A stretch of DNA of 64,000 nucleotides, from the NCBI GenBank assembly GCA_965224285.1, contig OZ245043.1, positions 744,001-808,000 of the forward strand, given 5' to 3'. The position numbers and the translations under genes were made by a program. Source of the DNA: JAJCYK01 sp965224285 (GTDB lineage Bacteria > Bacteroidota > Bacteroidia > Cytophagales > Cyclobacteriaceae). How positions within the stretch are numbered: the first letter of the stretch is position 1; every line of letters starts with the position of its first letter. The notes under the pieces are model-generated. The model did no database searches and had not been told where the DNA came from. It was given only the letters and a program-made list of their open reading frames with translations. Positions 45,047-53,816 of this stretch are shown here, one piece after another.

Positions 45047-45643
45047 ATGACGTTAAAATGTGTGGTGAAGTTAACCTCGGTCAACAACCTAAGCGATGCC
45101 CGATATGCGGCCGGAATGGGCGTTGAAATGCTGGGCTTTGATCTGAACCCCAATTCTCCCAGGTGGCTACCTCCCGAACAATTTGAGGCTATTACCGGAT
45201 GGGTATCGGGGGTAAAGCTGGTAGGGGAACTAAGCGATACTTCCCAGGTGAAATTGACGGAGATTACCCAAAACTACAAATTGGACATGATCCAATGCAC
45301 CGTCTCTGATCATAGTGAAATCCCAGAAACTGAGTTGCCGCTGTTGCTAAAGCTGGATCCTTTTTCATCTCCTCAAGTAAGCTCCCAATTAAAAACTTAT
45401 GATAAAATGGCCAGATATTTCCTATTGCCTCAGTCAGAGGGAGGTCTTCCGGAGAAAGAAATTATTGAATGGGCTGCCCAATATCCGATTATTTTGGAAG
45501 GGAATTTTACTCCACAACGATGTGAGTATTGGTTGAATAAGGGAGTTATAGGTTTTTCATTATCAGGAGGTGATGAAATAAAACCAGGTTACAAGGACTT
45601 TGATGATTTGGCCGACATACTGGAATTTCTGGAGTTGGACTGA
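45047..45643 (+). CDS. TrpF-like TIM-barrel protein lacking catalytic Cys
   Basis: A 198-residue protein with the outline of phosphoribosylanthranilate isomerase: NLSDARYAAGMGVEMLGFDLNP near residues 14-34 and SPRWLPPEQF at 37-46, and at the end SGGDEIKPGYKDF, which corresponds to the SG(V)E-PG-KD phosphate-binding stretch of TrpF. The catalytic Cys of the KICG start motif is absent (VKLTS here), and the usual aspartate-containing LLDs/GGTG region is not recognisable. No trp genes are nearby. It probably does not perform the isomerase step. The stop is 9 bases from the stop of the convergent RHH gene. Confidence 0.7.
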   Translation: MTLKCVVKLTSVNNLSDARYAAGMGVEMLGFDLNPNSPRWLPPEQFEAITGWVSGVKLVGELSDTSQVKLTEITQNYKLDMIQCTVSDHSEIPETELPLLLKLDPFSSPQVSSQLKTYDKMARYFLLPQSEGGLPEKEIIEWAAQYPIILEGNFTPQRCEYWLNKGVIGFSLSGGDEIKPGYKDFDDLADILEFLELD

Positions 45644-45652
45644 GACCTCCGA

Positions 45653-45799
45653 TCATTTTCTTTTTCGCTCATTTAAAGCTTTCTGCAACAGGTATTCAAT
45701 TTGTCCGTTTACACTGCGAAACTCATCCTGAGCCCACTTTTCAAGTTCTTTGAGCGTCTCCGGGTTGATCCTTAAAGCAAAAGCTTTCTTCTTTGGCAT
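45653..45799 (-). CDS. 48-residue ribbon-helix-helix (Arc-type) protein
   Basis: Frame read directly from the sequence: MPKKKAFALRINPETLKELE followed by KWAQDEFRSVNGQIEYLLQ and a basic tail. A strand followed by two helices with the IN.(E/D)xLKELEKWA pattern fits the Arc/RHH superfamily of DNA-binding dimers. Its start forms a TAATG overlap with the stop of the membrane PH-like gene, so it is the last gene of the SPFH operon. Its likely target is the dyad upstream of the SPFH gene (47211-47231). Confidence 0.82.
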   Translation of the reverse strand: MPKKKAFALRINPETLKELEKWAQDEFRSVNGQIEYLLQKALNERKRK

Positions 45800-46341
45800 T
45801 ATGACTGATCCAGGTTCTCCAGGTATTTCTGTAAGGCAATTTTCATTTCCATAGCCCGCTGGGTACCTAAAAGCAATTTCTTTCCATCTTTAAATATCAG
45901 CTGCAGACCCTGATCACCTTTGATGGTAAGCCCCCGCCCTTTTTTGTTCAGAATAAAGAACTTGTATCCCCTGCCACCAAATTCCTTCCGGGCATGGTAC
46001 TTGCGTACCTCTGCTTTATCAAGTTGCTGCTTATGGATGACTTTCCATTGATTGGTAAAAGGCCGGAATCGATATTGAATACCTTGGGAGGTAATTTTGG
46101 TTTCCAACCGGGATCCGAATACCAATACATTCACTCCCACCACAATTAGTACCATGGCCAAGGTAATATACAGCATGACAAAATTTGAAGGGGCTTGCTG
46201 CCCCCAGGGTTGACCTAGGATCAGCTGGCGATAGCATGCAACTGCTAATGGTATCAATGCGCCCGCGCTAATTGCTATCATTAATAACTTCATCCATAAC
46301 TGATCAAAGCTTTGACTTTCAGAAAAATACACCTTGCTCAT
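45799..46341 (-). CDS. membrane protein with PH-like domain
   Basis: A 180-residue protein with two membrane helices at about residues 17-36 and 53-76, followed by a compact beta-rich domain (TKITSQGIQYRFRPFTNQWK, KFFILNKKGRGLTI) resembling bacterial PH domains, and a C-terminal helix. The stop is overlapped by the RHH start (TAATG), and the start lies 4 bases after the SPFH gene stop. Together they form a tight three-gene operon. Likely an inner-membrane partner of the SPFH protein. Confidence 0.75.
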   Translation of the reverse strand: MSKVYFSESQSFDQLWMKLLMIAISAGALIPLAVACYRQLILGQPWGQQAPSNFVMLYITLAMVLIVVGVNVLVFGSRLETKITSQGIQYRFRPFTNQWKVIHKQQLDKAEVRKYHARKEFGGRGYKFFILNKKGRGLTIKGDQGLQLIFKDGKKLLLGTQRAMEMKIALQKYLENLDQS

Positions 46342-46345
46342 TTTA

Positions 46346-47197
46346 CTATTGATAAAGTGTGCCAGAGTTCACCACTGGTGTTACGTCCTTGTCAGCACAC
46401 AGTACTACCATTAAATTACTCACCATAGAAGCTTTTCGTTCTTCATCCAGCTCGATAATATCCTTTTTGGAAAGGTCATCCAAAGCCATTTCCACCATAC
46501 TTACCGCTCCTTCCACAATTTTATGTCGAGCGGCTACAATTGCGGTAGCTTGCTGTCTCCTCAACATCGCTCCAGCAATTTCGCTGGCGTAAGCCAGGTA
46601 CCCAATTCGGGCTTCTATTACCTCAATACCCGCAATATCCAATCGATCCTGCAGTTGGGCTTCCAGGGCCTGATTTACCTCTTTTACCCCAGAACGCAAG
46701 GTGATCTCCGCGTCCTCATCGCTAAAATTATCATATGGGTAACTGCCGGCGAGATTTCGCACCGCAGCGTCGGTTTGTACCCGCACGAAACTTTCGTAGT
46801 CATCAACCTCAAAGGCCGCCCTAAAGGTATTTCGTACTTGCCATACTAATATTACGCTTATCATGATAGGGTTTCCCTCTTTATCATTTACCTTAACTCG
46901 CTCGCTATCCAGGTTACGGGCCCGCAGCGAAATCTTTTTCCTCAGGTAAAACGGATTTACCCAAAAGAACCCGTTCTGCTTTATGGTTCCTTTATAATTT
47001 CCGAATAATGTCAATACTCGACTGCCATTGGGGTATACTATGGTAAAGCCTACCAGCATAAACAAGGTGATCAATAATGGAATGGCCAGCAGTATCATTC
47101 CTGAAGCCAAGCCGATAATACAGCCGGCAATAATTGCCAGATAGATTAGGAGGAATAGGTAACCATTGGAAGGATTAAACGATTTTTCTGTGTTCAT
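46346..47197 (-). CDS. SPFH/Band 7 domain protein
   Basis: A 283-residue membrane protein of the SPFH (stomatin/prohibitin) family. It has two N-terminal hydrophobic segments (about 13-31 and 33-52), a SPFH domain over about 55-215 (IKQNGFFWVNPFY, NPIMISVILVWQV), and a helical C-terminus without the usual long coiled coil. SPFH proteins form large rings in membranes. It is followed in the operon by a PH-like membrane protein and an RHH protein. A 7-7-7 dyad lies 14 bases upstream of the ATG. Confidence 0.9.
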   Translation of the reverse strand: MNTEKSFNPSNGYLFLLIYLAIIAGCIIGLASGMILLAIPLLITLFMLVGFTIVYPNGSRVLTLFGNYKGTIKQNGFFWVNPFYLRKKISLRARNLDSERVKVNDKEGNPIMISVILVWQVRNTFRAAFEVDDYESFVRVQTDAAVRNLAGSYPYDNFSDEDAEITLRSGVKEVNQALEAQLQDRLDIAGIEVIEARIGYLAYASEIAGAMLRRQQATAIVAARHKIVEGAVSMVEMALDDLSKKDIIELDEERKASMVSNLMVVLCADKDVTPVVNSGTLYQ

Positions 47198-47210
47198 TGT
47201 ATTTAGTTAA

Positions 47211-47231
47211 GTGATATTAAAATGATATCAC
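47211..47231. promoter_or_regulatory. dyad GTGATAT-N7-ATATCAC upstream of SPFH operon
   Basis: Perfect 7-base arms GTGATAT (47211-47217) and ATATCAC (47225-47231) with a 7-base spacer, 14 bases before the SPFH start codon. The operon ends with an RHH gene, and RHH proteins commonly bind such dyads to control their own operons, so an autoregulatory operator is inferred. Confidence 0.55.
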
Positions 47232-47468
47232 TTTAATATTACGAAATATTCTGCAAAAAGTTGTAGCTGCCGCGTTTCGGAGAAAAGAAAGGCGCCCAAT
47301 AAAATATCCTAGAACTTGGTAGTCCAAAGCCCATGGTCCCAATCAGATATGGTCCTAACTCTTTGCTTAGAAAAGTAGTCTGGAAACCTACCGGTTATTT
47401 GAGTTAAGAGATGAGGTTAACTGAACTATTAGACTGGTCTTAGTTTTTAAAGTCCACCACTATGGAAC

Positions 47469-48125
47469 TTAGGTCAAGCCAAAAGAAAGATACTTGATAG
47501 TTTGTCCATCCCGTGAAAATAATTCTTCGTAATGGGTAGGTATGGCCAAGATATCATCTAGGAGGTCAGATTGATAAAGGTCGTGGGTGTAGATGAGGTC
47601 CTGTACGCCCGGATAGTCTTTGACAGTTTCCAAGGTATAGGAGAAAAAGATGTCATTATCGGTTTTTAAATGTACCCGTCCATCGGGAACTAGTATTCTA
47701 CGATAAGTTTCCAGAAACCGAGGGTGGGTCAGACGGCGTTTGATATCCCTCTTCTTAGGTCTAGGATCGGGAAAGGTGATCCAGATCTCAGTTACTTCGT
47801 CCCGCTCAAAAAAGGCCTCCAAATCTTGAATCTTAGTGCGCAAAAATGCTACCTGGGTCAATCCTTCAGCCTCTGCAATTTTGCTGCCTTTCCAGATACG
47901 GTCTCCCTTTATGTCAACACCCACATAATTCTTTTTGCTGTCCATCCTAGCCATGCCCACGGTGTACTCACCCCGGCCACATCCCAACTCTATCACTAAA
48001 TCCATTTCATTTTTAAAGTGATCCGACCTCCACCTGCCTTTTATCTGTTGAAAGATTGGCTTGCCTTCCTGAATTACATTACTGCGCCGCTCATTCTCAC
48101 TAAACCTCTCTTGCTTTTTTCTCAT
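47469..48125 (-). CDS. trmB: tRNA (guanine-N7-)-methyltransferase TrmB
   Basis: A 218-residue SAM-dependent enzyme that makes m7G46 in tRNA. The SAM motif ELGCGRGEYT lies at residues 46-55 and the conserved TFPDPRPKKRDIKRRLTHPRF stretch lies near 117-138. The start overlaps the end of folC by 26 bases. Length and motifs match the family. Confidence 0.95.
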   Translation of the reverse strand: MRKKQERFSENERRSNVIQEGKPIFQQIKGRWRSDHFKNEMDLVIELGCGRGEYTVGMARMDSKKNYVGVDIKGDRIWKGSKIAEAEGLTQVAFLRTKIQDLEAFFERDEVTEIWITFPDPRPKKRDIKRRLTHPRFLETYRRILVPDGRVHLKTDNDIFFSYTLETVKDYPGVQDLIYTHDLYQSDLLDDILAIPTHYEELFSRDGQTIKYLSFGLT

Positions 48126-49413
48126 ATGACTTTAGGATATCTGCCACCACAAAACTACTGCCTCCCACAAATATTAGGTCTTCAGCATTAGCTGACGCTT
48201 TAGCCCTGGCAAGCGCCTCTACCGGATCTTCTACGGCCCTCCCTGTTATTCCCATGTCCCGGGCGATAGCCTGTAAGCTAACAGCATCCAGCACTCTGGG
48301 CACTGATGATGAGCAAAAATAGTAGCTGGCATCGGCAGGCATAAGTTCCAGGATTTTGCGATGTTCCTTATCCTTTGACATGCCCAACACCAGGTGTAGC
48401 CTGGCTTGATTCTGATTGACCAAGCGACTTACAATCAATTCCATGGCTTCCCGGTTATGACCTGTATCGCATATAATCATGGGATTATCTGATAGCTTTT
48501 GCCATCTGCCCATCAATCCGGTGGAACGGACCACTGAGCTCATGCCAGCCTCAATAAGGTCATCGGCACAGTTGAAGCCTGTTTTTTCCAATTCATCCAG
48601 TGTTTGCAAAATACCAGGTACATTCCGTACTTGATAAGGTCCTGTAAGATCCATCACCAACCGTTCCCACCTTAGATCACCATGGTGGTAAACCCGCAGG
48701 GCCAGCTGGGGTTCAGTATGTATAACCTGCAACTTAAAATTATCCTGAGCTTGAATGCATCTGCTGTTCATCGATGTGGCTATTTCCCCAAAAACCTCCT
48801 CAGTATCAGGATGCCTCTCCCCTATTACTACCGGGATTCCCGGTTTGATAATACCTGCTTTTTCTCTGGCAATGTCCTGGAGGTTGTTCCCTAAAACTGC
48901 TTGGTGATCATACCCGATATTTGTGATGAGTGATATCAATGGGACCAGGATATTAGTACTATCCAACCGCCCTCCCATCCCTACTTCAATCACTGCTATA
49001 TCCACGTTGTTAATAGCAAAGTAATCAAATGCCATGGCTGCGGTAATCTCAAAGAACGTAGGCTGAATTTGATCAATGAGAGGCATGTTACCCTCAACAA
49101 ATTGAACTACATAGTCCTCGCTGACAGGTGCTCCGTCTATTTTGATCCTTTCCCGATAATCCAGTAAATGCGGTGAAGTATACAGCCCGGTTTTCCAGCC
49201 ATGTGTTTGCAGTACCGCTGCCAGGGCATGGCATGAGCTACCTTTGCCGTTGGTTCCGGCAACATGAATCGAAGGAAATGTTAAATGCGGATCTCCAAGT
49301 TGATCGGCCAAGGACTGGATATTATCCAGGCCATATTTAAGTGCCTTCTGACCGTCTTTCTGATAAAAAGGCAAACGCTGATATAAGAACTCTACACACT
49401 CCTGGTAATTCAT
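48100..49413 (-). CDS. folC: folylpolyglutamate/dihydrofolate synthase FolC
   Basis: A 437-residue Mur-ligase family enzyme that adds glutamate to folates (and probably dihydropteroate). The P-loop is GTNGKGS at residues 53-59, followed by YTSPHLLDYRERIKIDG (about 78-94) and the GMGGRLDSTNI stretch near 145-155. The C-terminal domain has ICDTGHNREAMELIV. Length is normal. It lies downstream of tonB (36 bases) and overlaps trmB. Confidence 0.95.
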   Translation of the reverse strand: MNYQECVEFLYQRLPFYQKDGQKALKYGLDNIQSLADQLGDPHLTFPSIHVAGTNGKGSSCHALAAVLQTHGWKTGLYTSPHLLDYRERIKIDGAPVSEDYVVQFVEGNMPLIDQIQPTFFEITAAMAFDYFAINNVDIAVIEVGMGGRLDSTNILVPLISLITNIGYDHQAVLGNNLQDIAREKAGIIKPGIPVVIGERHPDTEEVFGEIATSMNSRCIQAQDNFKLQVIHTEPQLALRVYHHGDLRWERLVMDLTGPYQVRNVPGILQTLDELEKTGFNCADDLIEAGMSSVVRSTGLMGRWQKLSDNPMIICDTGHNREAMELIVSRLVNQNQARLHLVLGMSKDKEHRKILELMPADASYYFCSSSVPRVLDAVSLQAIARDMGITGRAVEDPVEALARAKASANAEDLIFVGGSSFVVADILKSYEKKAREV

Positions 49414-49449
49414 CGGGTAATCCCTCTGAGATGCCGCATACTGATAAGT

Positions 49450-50337
49450 CTACCGGGATCTTATGATAAAAGTGATCCTGCCCACTGAGGTTGGCGCAGG
49501 CCTGGCATTGCCTGAAGTAGGGCTAAAGGTCAATTTCAGTACTTCGGCCCTATAGACCTTCACCAGGGCATCACTGACAGTTTTCTCTAGGGTTCTAACC
49601 GATATTATCTCACCGTACTCATCGATTTTAATCTCAAATACAATTCGCCCGCCCTCATTGCTGGTATCTTTTGGCCTAGGTAGAAAATCCCAGTTCCATC
49701 CCGCCATATCCAAGGCAGCTCCTCCGCCACCGCCACCGGGCTTTCCGTAAAGCGCCCTGGAGTCCAGCGTTCCATCCGGATCCCCTTGATCACCGGTAGT
49801 GCCCGGTTGATCACCCTGATTATTATTGCTGGGATTTCCAGCCTGGTCTCCTTTACTATCCGAATTGGTCTTATTGGGGTATGTAGCGGCAGGATTAAGC
49901 TGTGGTGCTTTCTTTTCTTCCTTGGGTTTTTCCGCCGGTTGCTCCACCGGCTTTTCTTCTACCACTGCCGGACTGGGATCCGGTTGGGTAGTTACTTTTT
50001 CTTCCACTGGAGGCGTTTCAACCACGTCTTCTACCTCCGGTATCTCCTCTGGGGTACTGCTGACCTCCGTTTCTTCCACGGTTTCTTCCGGCGATTCCGT
50101 GGCTTCTGGCTCTGGATCCTCATTGATCTCCTGGACATTATTAGCCGGTGTCTCTGGTTGCACCTCCCCAAAACCAGCTTGATCAAGTCCAAAATTCAGT
50201 TCAATACCATATTCTGGTATGGGAGGAATAGGCTCTTTCCAGGCTAAAAGGAAAATGAAAAGAATCAACAAAGCCGCGTGCAGCCCCACGGAGATGCTTA
50301 AGCCAATACGATCATTTTTATTTTCCAATTTATTCAC
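49450..50337 (-). CDS. tonB: TonB-like energy transducer
   Basis: A 295-residue protein with one membrane helix (about 12-33, LSISVGLHAALLILFIFLL), a Pro/Glu-rich spacer (about 45-150) and a C-terminal TonB-like domain (about 205-295, IVFEIKIDEYGEIISVRTL, LKLTFSPTSGNARPAPTSVGRI). The start is GTG overlapping the exbD stop (GTGA). It would transmit proton-motive energy from ExbB-ExbD to outer-membrane receptors. A separate Gly/Asp/Gln-rich stretch lies about 165-195. Confidence 0.85.
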   Translation of the reverse strand: MNKLENKNDRIGLSISVGLHAALLILFIFLLAWKEPIPPIPEYGIELNFGLDQAGFGEVQPETPANNVQEINEDPEPEATESPEETVEETEVSSTPEEIPEVEDVVETPPVEEKVTTQPDPSPAVVEEKPVEQPAEKPKEEKKAPQLNPAATYPNKTNSDSKGDQAGNPSNNNQGDQPGTTGDQGDPDGTLDSRALYGKPGGGGGGAALDMAGWNWDFLPRPKDTSNEGGRIVFEIKIDEYGEIISVRTLEKTVSDALVKVYRAEVLKLTFSPTSGNARPAPTSVGRITFIIRSR

Positions 50338-50732
50338 GGGTTTCTTTCAGGACTGGTTGCAATGGACACCTTGGCGTTAAGGGCAGTGGCAATCCCCGCT
50401 ACCTTTACTAAATGCTCCACCGGCACTTCCTTATCTATGTGCAATACCACAACTCCTTCTTTTTCCGTAAGTTCATTGCGCAATATGCCCTCCAGCCCCC
50501 CTAAAGTGGTAGGCTTGGCATTTACAAAATACTGCAGATCGGGAGTGACGGTCACAGTTACTTTCTGCATCACAATATTAGAACTCTTACTTGAGGGCAG
50601 ATTAACCGGCAATCCTGAAGGGGTAATAAAGTTAGAGGTGAGCATAAAAAATATCAACAGCAGGAAAATGATGTCTGTCATGGACGACATGCTGAAAGCT
50701 GGATTGATTTTATGTTTCGATTTCAGGTCCAT
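50334..50732 (-). CDS. exbD: ExbD/TolR-type biopolymer transport protein
   Basis: A 132-residue protein with a single membrane helix (about 16-36) bearing the conserved Asp in SSMTDIIFLLLIFFML (about residue 20), and a periplasmic domain. It pairs with ExbB upstream (4-base gap) and TonB downstream (4-base overlap). It forms the proton-driven motor of the TonB system. Confidence 0.93.
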   Translation of the reverse strand: MDLKSKHKINPAFSMSSMTDIIFLLLIFFMLTSNFITPSGLPVNLPSSKSSNIVMQKVTVTVTPDLQYFVNAKPTTLGGLEGILRNELTEKEGVVVLHIDKEVPVEHLVKVAGIATALNAKVSIATSPERNP

Positions 50733-50736
50733 GCTA

Positions 50737-51417
50737 CTAGCGTGGTTCTTGTAACAGGTCTATAAAATCAATGGAGTTGTATTCCATCTTGTGAATTACT
50801 TTAGAAACCTGTGCCACCAGGTAATTATATCCCAAATATGCTAAAATACCCACAAACAGTCCTGCAGCAGTGGTGATCATAGCTTCATAAATTCCAGAAG
50901 AAAGCAGCCTTGGGCTGACCGATCCTTCTTCCTGCGCAATAGCAATAAAGGCTCTTATCATCCCGATCACAGTTCCCAGAAACCCCAGCATCGGTGCAGC
51001 CCCAGAAATAGTAGCGAGGGTGCTTAAACGGCGCTCCAGTTTGAAAATTTCTATTTTACCTACATTCTCAATAGCCACTTCAATATTTTTAAGCGGGCTA
51101 CCGATTCTGCTGATCCCTTTATCAATCATTCTGGCGATAGGAGTATCAGTCTGATTACACATCATCTTGGCCCCGCTGATATCACCTTCTCCCACCAATT
51201 GTCTGATCTTATCAGTGAAATGCAGGGGCGTATTTGCTGCTCTTTTAATAGTGAGCATCCTTTCAATAAAAATATAAACTGCCAGAATTGACAATATGAT
51301 CAAAGGGATCATCATAAACCCCCCCTTGAAAAGCAGATCGATCACTCGAATAGTCTCTGCCCCCTGGTCCACGACTACACTATCAGCCGGTGCGGTGGAT
51401 ATCTGTGTTAAAAGCAT
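50737..51417 (-). CDS. exbB: ExbB/TolQ/MotA-type proton channel protein
   Basis: A protein of about 226 residues when started at the Met of MLLTQISTAPAD, just after the SPOR gene stop at 51419; longer readings to 51450 begin inside that gene. There are three membrane helices (about 29-53, 130-155 and 170-195) and the MotA/ExbB core SAAPMLGFLGTVIGMIRAF. It makes the ExbB-ExbD channel complex. Confidence 0.9.
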   Translation of the reverse strand: MLLTQISTAPADSVVVDQGAETIRVIDLLFKGGFMMIPLIILSILAVYIFIERMLTIKRAANTPLHFTDKIRQLVGEGDISGAKMMCNQTDTPIARMIDKGISRIGSPLKNIEVAIENVGKIEIFKLERRLSTLATISGAAPMLGFLGTVIGMIRAFIAIAQEEGSVSPRLLSSGIYEAMITTAAGLFVGILAYLGYNYLVAQVSKVIHKMEYNSIDFIDLLQEPR

Positions 51418-51418
51418 A

Positions 51419-52048
51419 TTAATATTTAGATACAACAACTTCATTACCATATTTATTCTTTATCATTTCCGCATCGCCACTAGCCTCGTCTTCACTGCTA
51501 TAATTTCCCACGGCAACTCTTACGCCTACCCAGTTATCCGGGGTAATTAATTTGACTGCAAAACCGTCTTTTGCCAGTTTATCGGCATGACGGCGGGCGT
51601 AGGCCCTGAACTTATAACTGCCCAGGAATATGTAATAACGCCCTGTTCTTTGGGAAATTGTGACAATGGAACCGGGTTCATCCTGGATGTCAGGTTCTTG
51701 ATCATCAGCATTGGAGTCTCCAGACTCATTATCTGCAATCTCCTCACTTGAAGTCCCCACATCCTGATCACCTGTTCCTTGGTTCAGCGGCTCTTCTACA
51801 GTCTGTTGATTGCTAATTTCAGGGGGGTTGGAGCCCCAGAAAAAGTAGTAGGCCAGTCCTCCAATAAGCAAAATAAACCCCAGTACGATTAACCAGGGAA
51901 TGATGCGGTTTTTGTTATTTTCAGGGTTATTTTTTTTGGCCGGTTTTTCACTCACCCTGGCTACCCCTGGTTGCCCCCGGTCGATTGGCTTTAATTCAAC
52001 TTTAGGCAGGCCATAGTCCTTATCGGATTTTGAAAAATTTTCAGCCAT
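51419..52048 (-). CDS. membrane-anchored SPOR-domain protein
   Basis: A 209-residue protein with one membrane helix (about 49-69, IIPWLIVLGFILLIGGLAYYF), an acidic linker (about 75-125) and a C-terminal SPOR domain (about 130-207, YYIFLGSYKFRAYARRHADKL, VRVAVGNYSSEDEASGDAEMI). SPOR domains bind denuded peptidoglycan glycans, often at division sites. It sits directly upstream of ExbB. It may tie the TonB motor to the cell wall, but this is inference. Confidence 0.85.
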   Translation of the reverse strand: MAENFSKSDKDYGLPKVELKPIDRGQPGVARVSEKPAKKNNPENNKNRIIPWLIVLGFILLIGGLAYYFFWGSNPPEISNQQTVEEPLNQGTGDQDVGTSSEEIADNESGDSNADDQEPDIQDEPGSIVTISQRTGRYYIFLGSYKFRAYARRHADKLAKDGFAVKLITPDNWVGVRVAVGNYSSEDEASGDAEMIKNKYGNEVVVSKY

Positions 52049-52134
52049 GTACTATCTATCTGAGAGGCTCTAGCTTAAGGCAAATGTAACGGAATTATCA
52101 CCGCTCCACAAGCCGAACCCTACAATTGTATCGA

Positions 52135-53811
52135 TTAAAACGAATAGCTTACCCCGCCTATCACGGTAATGCCCCTAGCCGGGTAATTCATGTAGCGTTG
52201 GTAATTCTGGGAAACTAAATTCTTACCTGTTACAAACACAGAAAAACGAGGTGAAAACAAATAATCTACGGAAAGATTCACATCGAAAATGCCATCAAGT
52301 TCCCTTACAGTGCCGCTTTGCAAATTGAAACCCTTGATTCCTCCCAGAGCAGTGATGCTACCGGATAATATTAATTTTTGATAGAGGTTGTAACTACCGT
52401 TTACCCCTACGGAATAAGTGTGGCGGCCCCAAGGTTCAATCACCTCATCGGTATCGTATCCCAATAGTTCACCTTTAAAGTTGATGATAAAATGCTGTGC
52501 CTTAGAATACCCCAGTTCAGCAAATAACCTCACTATGGAAGGACCATCAGTATCGTAAACAATGTCGAATTTGGTACTGTCTGCCCCACTATTAGGGAAA
52601 AAAGCAAGATTATTATAGAAACCAATGGAAAGTCCGGTATTAAAATTGACTTCTTCCCAAAGCTTTCCTTTTAGTCCGCCATTTATCTCCAATGTTTTAA
52701 TATTATGGGATAGGGCTACATTAGGCGCTAGAAATGGATTTTCTTTAACATAACTCTGCCAGGAGCGGTAGTCGACATCTCCGGTTAAACCCGCATACAG
52801 CACCGCGTTATCGGTAAGCTGATAGGAAGCCTTTGCCACCGGGCTGAGGTGAACCTTATCCATGTTCTGGATGGTATCGTTTTCATAAACCACATTGAGC
52901 CCTAATTCCACCTTAAAAACATCGATCTCGGTTTCAACAGTAGGTCTAATTCTAAAATAGGTCCTGTTTTGGTCCCCTATTTCCGCCAACTTGTACTGAG
53001 AAAAGTGAAGATCACTTAATACCCCAAATTTAACCTGATCATTGAATTGATAACTACCGGTAAAGTTAAAAGATCCCTGATCTTCGCTGTTATCCCATCT
53101 ATCCTCAAAAGAGGTAAAGGTAGCTCGCACCCCGTAATCCAAATCAGGATTTTTATTGCTATCTTCCAAACCCAGTGAAATCAATATTTTATTGTATACC
53201 TGCTTTAAGGTATCCCGGTCAACCTCTGTACCGGGGGTGTAGCCATAAAAAAATCTCTTGATTCGCTGGTATTCGGCTTCACCGGTAAAGATCACCCCAT
53301 CGGTAAAATAGGATCCGTCAAAGCCTAGCAATAGATCGCTGGCAGCGGAGTTTCTTTTGTCCACCGGACCCCTGCTTGATGCCAGTGATTTTAACTTGCC
53401 CCCAATCACGTAAGTGTCGCTTCGTTTGTTATTAAAATAGCCCTCTAATAGGCTGGTGCCGTAATTACCCACTCCCGCTTTTATGTAATTACCATACAAT
53501 TTGGAAAGGGGTTGATCCTTAATGGTTAATACCCTTATGTTCGGGGTGAATGGCGTTGCCTGATAGTCAATTTTTTCAAATGAATAAGTCTGGGTGGAAC
53601 GATCTACTTCAATGGGCAAAGGGGCCACTTTCTGATAACTCCTGTTGGCCGGTGGCAATTCAATTTGACGATCCTTTTCTATTATGACTTCTGCATCCTG
53701 TATCTCGCCATCTTCCTCCCAATCCTGATCCTGGGCATTAATGGGGACCGCAGCAAATGTCCCTGCGGTAATAAAGGCGCAAACCAATCTAATATAAACC
53801 AATTTCGTCAT
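52135..53811 (-). CDS. outer-membrane TonB-receptor-like beta-barrel without plug
   Basis: A 558-residue exported protein with signal peptide (to PINAQ) and a long beta-barrel (about residues 100-558) ending in VIGGVSYSF, the typical outer-membrane C-terminal Phe. No plug domain is seen, so it resembles a receptor barrel rather than a full TonB-dependent transporter. It lies 5 bases downstream of the large TPR gene and 86 bases upstream of the SPOR gene. Function unknown; likely an outer-membrane partner of the TPR protein. Confidence 0.75.
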   Translation of the reverse strand: MTKLVYIRLVCAFITAGTFAAVPINAQDQDWEEDGEIQDAEVIIEKDRQIELPPANRSYQKVAPLPIEVDRSTQTYSFEKIDYQATPFTPNIRVLTIKDQPLSKLYGNYIKAGVGNYGTSLLEGYFNNKRSDTYVIGGKLKSLASSRGPVDKRNSAASDLLLGFDGSYFTDGVIFTGEAEYQRIKRFFYGYTPGTEVDRDTLKQVYNKILISLGLEDSNKNPDLDYGVRATFTSFEDRWDNSEDQGSFNFTGSYQFNDQVKFGVLSDLHFSQYKLAEIGDQNRTYFRIRPTVETEIDVFKVELGLNVVYENDTIQNMDKVHLSPVAKASYQLTDNAVLYAGLTGDVDYRSWQSYVKENPFLAPNVALSHNIKTLEINGGLKGKLWEEVNFNTGLSIGFYNNLAFFPNSGADSTKFDIVYDTDGPSIVRLFAELGYSKAQHFIINFKGELLGYDTDEVIEPWGRHTYSVGVNGSYNLYQKLILSGSITALGGIKGFNLQSGTVRELDGIFDVNLSVDYLFSPRFSVFVTGKNLVSQNYQRYMNYPARGITVIGGVSYSF

Positions 53812-53816
53812 ATTCG

